Below are positions 42,577 to 48,823 of a stretch of DNA of 54,244 nt, piece by piece. Each line of letters begins with the position of its first letter. Within the stretch, counting starts at the first letter, position 1. The position numbers were made by a program, and so were the translations under genes. The notes below the pieces were generated by a model. The model saw nothing but the letters and a program-made list of their open reading frames with translations. It had not been told where the DNA came from and did no database searches. This DNA comes from Pleurocapsa sp. MO_226.B13 (GTDB lineage: Bacteria; Cyanobacteriota; Cyanobacteriia; Cyanobacteriales; Xenococcaceae): the NCBI GenBank assembly GCA_030064795.1, contig JASJEI010000011.1:1-54244 (forward strand), read 5' to 3'.

Positions 42577-43245
42577 TTAATTTCTTTTTCCCGTAACGAT
42601 ATAGGTAACTCTTTGACCGATATTTGTGGCATGATCTGCCATTCTTTCTAAGTGACGAATAATCAATCCTAAAAGTAACATCGGTTCGATTACTCCTGGA
42701 ACGTCTCTCTGGAAAGCGAGGAGCTGATAAAGGCGATCGTAGGCATCATCTACAATATCATCTAGTTCTTTGACTCTAGCTCCTGCACTGGGGTCTAAAT
42801 CTGCTAGGGCTACTAAACTGGTAGCTAGCATTAGTTGAGCGTGTTCTGACATCTGGGCGATATCGCCCAAAGTTTCATGGGGGGGATACACGATCAGCTT
42901 TGCTGCCATTTCAGCTAGATCTTCGGCATAGTCGCCAATACGTTCTAAGTCTCGCACTAGCTGCATTAAGGCACTAAGCAAACGTAAATCTTGGGCGACT
43001 GGTGCTTGTAGCGTCATCAGCGTGGCGCATTCTGATTCTATTTGACGATAATATAGGTCGATATGTTTTTCTATGTCACCAATTTTTCTGACTGCATCAA
43101 TATCTCGCTCAAACAATGCCCGATGACTCAGACGAAATGACTGTTCTACTAACGTTCCCATCCGTAGAACATCTTGCTGAACTCGTCGAAGCGATCGCTC
43201 TAACTGACTTGCCTGCAATCTTGTGGTTTTTGGTGCTAAGGTCAC
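42577..43245 (-). CDS. phoU: Phosphate signalling complex protein PhoU
   Basis: The 222-aa protein consists of two PhoU three-helix repeats, with the metal-binding signatures GDIEKHIDLYYRQIESEC and RDLERIGDYAEDLAEMAAKL in the first, and RHLERMADHATNIGQRVTYI (E-R-x-x-D-H) in the second. PhoU restrains the histidine kinase and the Pst transporter when phosphate is plentiful. It follows sphS and sphR on the same strand (gap to sphS 226 bases), giving an sphR-sphS-phoU order. Confidence 0.93.
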   Translation of the reverse strand: MTLAPKTTRLQASQLERSLRRVQQDVLRMGTLVEQSFRLSHRALFERDIDAVRKIGDIEKHIDLYYRQIESECATLMTLQAPVAQDLRLLSALMQLVRDLERIGDYAEDLAEMAAKLIVYPPHETLGDIAQMSEHAQLMLATSLVALADLDPSAGARVKELDDIVDDAYDRLYQLLAFQRDVPGVIEPMLLLGLIIRHLERMADHATNIGQRVTYIVTGKRN

Positions 43246-43350
43246 TGACTTATAGTTTGATTAAGTTTACTTATTATAAAAACAATTATAATTTTAATTT
43301 ATGCTTCCTAGTATAGGACTATGGTAATATAGTACGCCTGTCCGCATTCG

Positions 43351-43400
43351 AGCATTGCTACAATTGTTGTCACGATTTTATGACTCGGCTCGGCAATGCT
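43351..43400. repeat. Inverted repeat in the sphS-phoU gap
   Basis: AGCATTGC (43351-43358) and GCAATGCT (43393-43400) are perfect inverted copies 34 bases apart. They could form a processing or termination hairpin between sphS and phoU; no T-run follows on the minus strand. Confidence 0.4.
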
Positions 43401-43471
43401 AAATTTTAGCCACACTTTATAGTTATAGTGAAGGAAAATTAAATATTGCTTAAGCAATTATCTAATTTAAA

Positions 43472-44821
43472 TTAAACACTTTTACTCGTTTCTGGTCTAG
43501 CTAGGGGTAAGAAAATTTCTAGCCACGCGCCACCAATAGTAGGGTGGTTTTTAGCTGCGATTGTGCCTCCGTGGGCTCGAACAATTTGCTCGACAATTGC
43601 TAGTCCTAGACCGCTGCCATCTAGAGAGGGAAGATTATTGTCCCGTTGTCTAGTACGGGATTTATCGCCACGATAGAGTCTTTCAAAAATATAAGGTAAA
43701 TCTGAGGCATTAAATCCGATGCCAGAATCAATAACATCAACTTTAAGCTGTTCTGTAGTGCTAGAGTCGGCATCAGTATGAAGAGAAACAGAAACCTGGA
43801 CTAGAATTTCCTTGCCTGGAGGATTATGTTTGATCGCATTATCTAACAGATTGAGGAAAACTTGAGTCAGCCGAGAGCGATCGCCAGAAAGAGTAATTGC
43901 GCGATCTCCAGAATAAGTCAAAGTAACTTGTTTGCGCTGGGCAATAGGTTCTAAAGTCTGCCAAATCGACTGGATTAAATCGTGAATTTCAATCTCTTCA
44001 TATTTTAAAGTGCGCTCTGGTGCTGCTTGTAGCTGAGTCAGATCTAACCATTCTTGAACTAGTTCGATTAAGCGATTAGTTTCCTGAAGCATTCGCGTAA
44101 CCCAGCGTCGTTCGGGGTCTTGCAAACGTCGTTGTAGATTTTCGGCTACTAGGGAAATGGAAGTTAACGGCGTGCGCAACTCATGGGTAAGATCGGAGAA
44201 AGTGCGCTCGCGGGATTGAGATAACTCGACTAAAGGCTGACGATTTTCAATAAAAACCCCTACCTGTCCGTCAGAGAGGGGGAAACCATAACCCTTTAAG
44301 GCGATCGATTCTACTATTCGTCTGGATGAATCATAGCTGGTGGTTTCCACCTCGGTGTCTTCGGGAGAAACGTACCGCGTAAAATAAAAAGTCCACTCTT
44401 TTTGTTGGGGATTTAGAGAACTGCGAGTTTCTTCAATCAGACTATCCAAATCATAAGAGCGTACCAGTTCCAATAATAAACGTACCCTCAGCGATCGCCG
44501 AGAATCAATTCGCAATAAATCTTTGGCAGCTCGATTACAGCCCAAAAGCTGATTTTCTCGATCTACCTGCAAGTAACCGATAGGGGCTTGCTCGATCAAT
44601 TCTTGCCAAGTTTGCTTATCTTTTTCTAGTTTTTTGCGCCGACGGTCTAAGTCAATTAATTCTCGACGAATTAAAGATTGTAAGGGCAGAGAAATTTCCT
44701 CATCAGTATTAGCCCCATAGGATTCTAAAGTTTTTTTTAGCTGCTGTTTAAAGCGATATTGTTGCCCAACATAAATGCCTATCCCAACTGCTAATCCCAG
44801 GAAAAAAAATATGGCTGACAT
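43472..44821 (-). CDS. sphS: Phosphate-sensing histidine kinase SphS (PhoR-type)
   Basis: The 449-aa protein has one N-terminal membrane helix (IFFFLGLAVGIGIYVGQQY), the short hydrophobic segment that anchors SphS, a PAS domain (about 72-150, APIGYLQVDRENQLLGCNRA), HisKA with LTHELRTPLTSISLVAENLQ (His 213) and HATPase motifs (DNAIKHNPPG, VIDSGIGF, GSGLGLAIVEQIV). It phosphorylates SphR under phosphate starvation. It is downstream of sphR (159-base gap) and upstream of phoU, both on the same strand, which makes the assignment firm. Confidence 0.9.
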   Translation of the reverse strand: MSAIFFFLGLAVGIGIYVGQQYRFKQQLKKTLESYGANTDEEISLPLQSLIRRELIDLDRRRKKLEKDKQTWQELIEQAPIGYLQVDRENQLLGCNRAAKDLLRIDSRRSLRVRLLLELVRSYDLDSLIEETRSSLNPQQKEWTFYFTRYVSPEDTEVETTSYDSSRRIVESIALKGYGFPLSDGQVGVFIENRQPLVELSQSRERTFSDLTHELRTPLTSISLVAENLQRRLQDPERRWVTRMLQETNRLIELVQEWLDLTQLQAAPERTLKYEEIEIHDLIQSIWQTLEPIAQRKQVTLTYSGDRAITLSGDRSRLTQVFLNLLDNAIKHNPPGKEILVQVSVSLHTDADSSTTEQLKVDVIDSGIGFNASDLPYIFERLYRGDKSRTRQRDNNLPSLDGSGLGLAIVEQIVRAHGGTIAAKNHPTIGGAWLEIFLPLARPETSKSV

Positions 44822-44980
44822 TGATTAATTAAGAGCGATCGCTGAGCATCAAATAATCTGTTTAGCAGGAGTTAAGTTAATCTAACATACGCTCAAATCA
44901 AGCGATTTATCGCGATATGTTTTATTAAAGCACACCCGTCTATATTGATGATAAATCTTTCAAATGCTCAACGAGCGATC

Positions 44981-45733
44981 TTAGCCAAAGCGGTAGCCAA
45001 AACCTCTTACGGTAATTATGTACTCGGGCTGACTGGGTTCTTCCTCTAGTTTTTCTCTCAACCAGCGAATATGGACATCTACGGTTTTGGTATCGCCGAG
45101 AAAATCTGGCCCCCATACTTGCTCGATTAATTGTTCTCGCGACCAAACCCGACGAGGGTAGCTCATAAACAACTCTAGGAGTCGGAATTCTTTGGGGGAC
45201 AAATTGACTTCCATACCCCGAACTACCACCCGACATTCTTGAGAAAATAGACTAATATCGCGATATTTTTGCACCGAACTAGGAGATGAATTGCTATATC
45301 TTTGGCGACGTAATAAAGCACGACAGCGAGCAATCAACTCTCTCATACTAAAGGGCTTAGTCAAATAGTCATCAGCACCCACTTCTAGACCCAGCACGCG
45401 GTCTGTTTCACTACTTTTGGCACTAACCACTAAAATAGGTGTAATGTCTCCTTGGTAGCGTAACAAACGGCAGATATCTAATCCATTTACTTCTGGCAAC
45501 ATTAAGTCCAAAATAATCAGATCGGGGGTAAACTTGGCTTTGTTGATCTCGTGACTCTGCAACATATTGATAGCAGAGCGACCATTGTTTGTTGTATGGA
45601 CTTCGTAACCCTCTTCTTCTAAAGCAACAACAATCATCTCTCTAATCAAGTCTTCATCCTCAATTAATAAGATTCGATTTGTTCGCGCTAGTTTAGATTC
45701 AGTAGGGACTTGAGGGGTTTCTAGAGAAAGCAT
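44981..45733 (-). CDS. sphR: Phosphate-response regulator SphR (PhoB-type)
   Basis: The 250-aa OmpR/PhoB-class regulator has a receiver domain (ILLIEDEDLIREMIVVALEE, phospho-acceptor Asp 76 in LIILDLMLPEVNG, Lys in DDYLTKPFSMREL). The winged-helix DNA-binding domain is ECRVVVRGMEVNLSPKEFRL, LEQ/LIEQVWGP and VDVHIRWLREKLEEEP through ITVRGFGYRFG. It activates the Pho regulon by binding direct repeats of CTTAACCT type. Two such sites lie 175-315 bases upstream of its own start. Confidence 0.9.
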   Translation of the reverse strand: MLSLETPQVPTESKLARTNRILLIEDEDLIREMIVVALEEEGYEVHTTNNGRSAINMLQSHEINKAKFTPDLIILDLMLPEVNGLDICRLLRYQGDITPILVVSAKSSETDRVLGLEVGADDYLTKPFSMRELIARCRALLRRQRYSNSSPSSVQKYRDISLFSQECRVVVRGMEVNLSPKEFRLLELFMSYPRRVWSREQLIEQVWGPDFLGDTKTVDVHIRWLREKLEEEPSQPEYIITVRGFGYRFG

Positions 45734-45908
45734 AAGTAGATACTTTTATTGTCAGTAATATTACATATACACTAAAAATGTTGGTTCGTGGCAGAACAAT
45801 CTATTTTTTTTAAAATGACATTAATATTAAGATTGCGATCGCCACTTTAATACGGACTAGCTGTCGGTGCTATTCAATAAATAAATTAAGTTTTGCCAGT
45901 CAGAAATT

Positions 45909-45937
45909 CTTAACCTAAATTTAACTAAAGTTAAGAG
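45909..45937. promoter_or_regulatory. Pho-box-like direct repeats, site 1
   Basis: CTTAACCT-AAA-TTTAACTA-AAG-TTAAGAG: the first two units fit the SphR box (pyrimidine-TTAA-pyrimidine-pyrimidine-T/A, 11-bp period) and the third is partial. It lies between divergent transcription directions, sphR on the minus side and an orphan start signal on the plus side. Confidence 0.6.
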
Positions 45938-46017
45938 TTGAAAAGATAGAGTAATAGGCTATGATTTCCAGAAAAATTAGGTGTTTAGACCTTTAAGACT
46001 CAATAGATTTTCGGTTT

Positions 46018-46045
46018 TTTAACCTCGTTTAACTCACGTTAACTT
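46018..46045. promoter_or_regulatory. Pho-box-like direct repeats, site 2
   Basis: TTTAACCT, TTTAACTC and GTTAACTT follow each other at about 10-bp intervals, close to the SphR box but one base tighter than the usual 11. The site lies 28 bases before the start codon of the micro-ORF at 46073. Confidence 0.5.
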
Positions 46046-46072
46046 AATTAATTTTACTTGAAGGAGAGTTTT

Positions 46073-46114
46073 GTGTATAGCAATTTCTCTTGGGAAAAAA
46101 TTCCCTGCAATTAG
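46073..46114 (+). other. 13-codon orphan ORF with a strong ribosome site
   Basis: AAGGAGAG (46061-46068) precedes GTG 46073; the frame reads VYSNFSWEKIPCN and stops at TAG 46112. Two Pho-box-like sites lie upstream. It looks like the promoter and start of a phosphate-regulated gene whose body is missing, or a leader peptide or small RNA. The convergent sulfite-oxidase-like gene ends 28 bases further on. Confidence 0.4.
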
Positions 46115-46141
46115 TGACAAGTTAAATCAAGTAGTTCATGT

Positions 46142-46738
46142 TTATCTACCTGCATAACGTTCTTCTGCCCAAGGTTCTCCCCGTCGATGGTAGCCATTGC
46201 GTTCCCAAAAACCTAATTCCTCGCGATCTAAAAATTCGATGCCATTAATCCATTTTCCGCTTTTCCAAGCATATAGATGAGGCACGACTAGGCGCATTGG
46301 CCCTCCATGTTCTGCGGGTAAGGGTTCATCATTCAGAGTATGAGCAAAAAAGTTTTCAGGTCGAGCAAAATCCGACCAGGCGAGGTTAGTTGTATAACCA
46401 CCATAACAATGTTGCAGAATATGAGTAACTTTGGGGTCGGGATTAATAGCAGCTAAAAAATCTGTAACCCGAATCCCCTTCCACCTGACATCTAGTTTTG
46501 ACCAACGAGTCACACAATGAAAATCGGCAGTAAATTCTTGCTGGGGTAGGGCCATAAAATCCGACCAGTCAAAACGTTTATCCTCTACTAGTCCCCAAAC
46601 TTTAAACAGCCAATCATCGGTTTTGACTTGAGGAGTTTCTCCGTAAGAGAGAACGGGAAAACCTTTGGCTAAATATTGTCCGGGAGGAACGCGATCGCTT
46701 TGGTCTGATTCTGGTTTAGTAAAAAATTTTCCAGGCAT
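46142..46738 (-). CDS. Sulfite-oxidase-like molybdopterin oxidoreductase
   Basis: From ATG 46738 (MPGKFFTKPESDQSDRVPPG) the protein has 198 aa, the usual length of this group. The longer frame to 46792 adds a hydrophobic stretch not seen in relatives. The molybdenum-pterin domain shows FTADFHCVTRWSKLDVRWKG with the Mo-ligand Cys, ILQHCYGGYTTNL, PAEHGGPMRLVVPHLYAWKS and WINGIEFLD. There is no heme or dimerisation domain and no Tat signal in the chosen start, so it is cytoplasmic and of YedY/MsrP-like fold. The electron partner and substrate are unknown. Confidence 0.85.
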   Translation of the reverse strand: MPGKFFTKPESDQSDRVPPGQYLAKGFPVLSYGETPQVKTDDWLFKVWGLVEDKRFDWSDFMALPQQEFTADFHCVTRWSKLDVRWKGIRVTDFLAAINPDPKVTHILQHCYGGYTTNLAWSDFARPENFFAHTLNDEPLPAEHGGPMRLVVPHLYAWKSGKWINGIEFLDREELGFWERNGYHRRGEPWAEERYAGR

Positions 46739-47007
46739 ACTGTATAGAGCTTGTAAAACAAAAAACAAAGGTGCGACACCCAAAGGAGACACACCATTAT
46801 CTTAAGCCTATTTATACAATTAACGCGCTCTCTCTCTGTCTCAGGGTCGAGGTGGCTTTTGCCAGTTTCCCCCTCTCTTGCTAAACCGTGCTATTCAAAC
46901 CGAACGCACAAATCAAAAATTAACCAATAAAAATTTTTCCACCAAATATATCCAAATATATTGTCTTAGTTGCTTCAGATGCACTATACTTACTAAAGTG
47001 TAATTCT

Positions 47008-47087
47008 GGGCGAGTGGCGGAATTGGTAGACGCACCACACTCAAAATGTGGCGGGAAACCGTGAGAGTTCGAGTCTCTCTTCGCCCA
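47008..47087 (+). tRNA. tRNA-Leu (anticodon CAA)
   Basis: The acceptor stem is GGGCGAG (47008-47014) with TTCGCCC (47080-47086), discriminator A. The D-loop has GGAATTGGTAGACGC, as in leucine tRNAs. The anticodon stem is CCACA/TGTGG around loop CTCAAAA, giving CAA. A class II variable arm (CGGGAAACCGTG) and T-arm (AGAGTTCGAGTCTCT) complete it. CCA is not encoded. It is the last typical chromosomal gene before the plasmid-like segment, though I find no copy of its 3' end further on. Confidence 0.93.
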
Positions 47088-47349
47088 TAAGGTATACAGG
47101 GTATATGTTTCAGGATTCTCCAATAAATTGATTGGGGTTTAACTTGGCTGGACAAGATTAGATTTTACCCAATAATTACCCAAAAGTAAGGCTGAACGTT
47201 AGTATTTGTTTACAAAAAAAAGCTGTTGGCAGGCAATGAGAAAAATTTCTTGTAGTATTGGCAAAAGCAATTAATTTAAATACCAATACTTTAGTCGTGT
47301 GACTTATGTTGGGTACACTGCAAAATGAGCAGCATAAAAATTGTGCATA

Positions 47350-47466
47350 AATTTACCGTTCAAAAAATAATCCGAAAAGCACCTTTAACGCTTTCGGGAC
47401 ATACGTCCTAGCTGTCACACTAACATCAATATATCCTATACTTTTTATTGAACGTTGTGTGACAGC
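47350..47466 (+). repeat. Structured repeat, copy A (direct to copy B)
   Basis: Its landmarks are AAATTTACCGTTCAAAAAA (start), the hairpin CCGAAAAGC/GCTTTCGG (47372-47398), and the shared core CACACTAACATCAATATATC followed by CTATACTTTTTATTGAAC. The core is closed by the perfect 10-bp pair GCTGTCACAC (47411-47420)/GTGTGACAGC (47457-47466). Copies B and C carry the same order of blocks. Confidence 0.8.
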
Positions 47467-47607
47467 TGACAGAGCTTAATTTGAATACTTACAACCTATT
47501 GTTGGCAATAGCTCAGTCGGGCAATTAAAGCTTAATTCCATGTGTAGCAGTAGGAAAACAAACCATTAACAAAAAAACTATTAATGGTTCAAACTCAATC
47601 AGAGTGC

Positions 47608-47886
47608 TTATATCGAACAGGCTGCGTGAGAATATATGACTACATAAGGCTTAAGTTTGGTTATCGTTAATTCACTGTCAATAACATCGACATATTCCCA
47701 TGATTCTCGATCGTCTCCATTTTTGCCGAAATCGTTGCTGGGAGAACGGGGAATATATTTGGTTTTGACAATCTCAAAAGGAACTGGTTGAGCATTAGTC
47801 AATTCATCTTCTTCAAACTCTCGAATCGTTATATTAGTGTGAACAGGCATCAATACATTGACTCTTTTTTCTACACTGGCTGACAT
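47608..47886 (-). CDS. Small protein of unknown function between repeats A and B
   Basis: The 92-aa frame from ATG 47886 (MSASVEKRVNVLMPVHTNIT) has a regular, non-repetitive composition (IREFEEDELTNAQPVPFEIV, ESWEYVDVIDSELTITKLKP) that reads like a real beta-rich protein. No clear ribosome site precedes it and no family is recognised. It lies opposite to the replication genes, between two copies of the structured repeat. Confidence 0.45.
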   Translation of the reverse strand: MSASVEKRVNVLMPVHTNITIREFEEDELTNAQPVPFEIVKTKYIPRSPSNDFGKNGDDRESWEYVDVIDSELTITKLKPYVVIYSHAACSI

Positions 47887-47905
47887 GAATTATCGTTAAT
47901 CGCGC

Positions 47906-48072
47906 GTCAATTTACCTTTCAAAAAGTGAAGCCCAAAGTACCTCTATTGCTTTTGGGGTTTGTGTCCTAGCCGTCACACTAACATCAATACATCCTATAC
48001 TTTTTATTGAGCATCGTGTGACACCTGCTCGTGTTCGATTTGACCTGTTATTTACTCGCAATTTACAACAGC
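47906..48072 (+). repeat. Structured repeat, copy B (left inverted repeat of the rep module)
   Basis: The blocks are as in copy A: TCAATTTACCTTTCAAAAAG, hairpin CCCAAAG/CTTTTGGG, CACACTAACATCAATACATC, CTATACTTTTTATTGAGC, closing pair GTCACAC (47973-47979)/GTGTGAC (48016-48022). Beyond the closing pair, homology with copy C continues through TCGATTTGACCTG and TTATTTACTCG to ACAACAGC (48072), so B and C match over about 165 bp in opposite orientation. Confidence 0.85.
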
Positions 48073-48263
48073 TTGGGGTCAATACAGGATTCCAGATTAA
48101 GCAGTTAATCACAATATCTGGACAAATCAATCATGCTTAAATCATTTTCGTGTGTCATAACCACTACAAGAAAACTTTATTCCTGGTACTATATAAATAT
48201 AGGCTGACCAAAACTCAGACCTCGGTATCCACTATAGAACTAGTAACTTCGACCCTGGTTTTA

Positions 48264-48330
48264 TATTGAGAAACCAAAACATTAATCTCAATATTATATG
48301 CCCGACTTTTGATTCGGTTATTCAAAGTCG
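48264..48330 (+). promoter_or_regulatory. Two hairpins in the leader of the rep module
   Basis: TATTGAGA (48264-48271) pairs with TCTCAATA (48286-48293), and CGACTTT (48303-48309) pairs with AAAGTCG (48324-48330). The 12-base string ATCTCAATATTA (48285-48296) is repeated at 48616-48627, immediately before the AGGAGG of the second small gene. These may be operator half-sites for the ribbon-helix-helix proteins or alternative RNA pairings. Confidence 0.45.
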
Positions 48331-48374
48331 ATGGCATCTATTAATTAATACTGCAAATATATCCCAGGACAATC

Positions 48375-48542
48375 ATGAATTTAGGCGGTAGACCTAAAAA
48401 AGAACATCCCAAGAGATTCTCAATCGGTGTCAAGGTATCAGAATTAACCCTACTGAGATTAAAGATTCTATGCAAAGAGCGTGGCATTACTATGACTCAG
48501 TTGATAACTAAAGCTTTGAGAAAAGACGGAATAAAAGTTTGA
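48375..48542 (+). CDS. Small ribbon-helix-helix (CopG-like) protein 1
   Basis: This 55-aa frame starts at ATG 48375: MNLGGRPKKEHPKRFSIGVK, then VSELTLLRLKILCKERGI and TMTQLITKALRKDGIKV, ending TGA 48540-48542. A basic N-terminal beta strand (RFSIGVKV) followed by two helices with the turn ERGITMTQLI is the CopG/Arc fold. Such proteins repress plasmid replication or partition genes by binding short palindromes. It lies 98 bases ahead of a second protein of the same kind and the rep gene. Confidence 0.72.
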   Translation: MNLGGRPKKEHPKRFSIGVKVSELTLLRLKILCKERGITMTQLITKALRKDGIKV

Positions 48543-48640
48543 AGAAAGACCATACACACAAATAGCTGTGTAAGACTCTTCAGAGTTCAAGATCGAGCAT
48601 TTATAAATCAAATGCATCTCAATATTAGGAGGCAAAAAAT

Positions 48641-48823
48641 ATGGCTAATTTCGTCAACCGTAGTGTACTAAATGTACCGCTACCCCAGGACTTAAAGAGA
48701 CTCGTTCGTAAGCAAGCCGAGGCAAATCTCATGTCGATGGCAGATTACACCCGTAATGCCTTACGCACTCAGATTAGAAAAGACCGAGAACAAAACACAA
48801 ACTTAATTATAGGTGTCAGATAA
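48641..48823 (+). CDS. Small ribbon-helix-helix (CopG-like) protein 2
   Basis: The 60-aa protein starts at ATG 48641, eight bases after AGGAGG. The strand FVNRSVLNVPLPQDLKRLVR and helix-turn-helix part KQAEANLMSMADYTRNALRT have the ribbon-helix-helix layout. Its stop codon overlaps the rep start (TAATG at 48821-48825), so the two are translationally coupled. On pSYSA of Synechocystis a small gene (ssr7036) likewise precedes the CyRepA1 gene slr7037 in a unit that sets copy number; that parallel is from memory. Confidence 0.78.
   Translation: MANFVNRSVLNVPLPQDLKRLVRKQAEANLMSMADYTRNALRTQIRKDREQNTNLIIGVR

Noticed and set aside
46913..47155. Two overlapping minus-strand frames of 67-80 codons
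   Set aside because: They are read through the tRNA-Leu gene on its complementary strand and have no independent support.
47912..48130. 72-codon minus-strand frame over repeat B
   Set aside because: It lies inside the structured repeat, and the equivalent frame is not kept in copies A and C.
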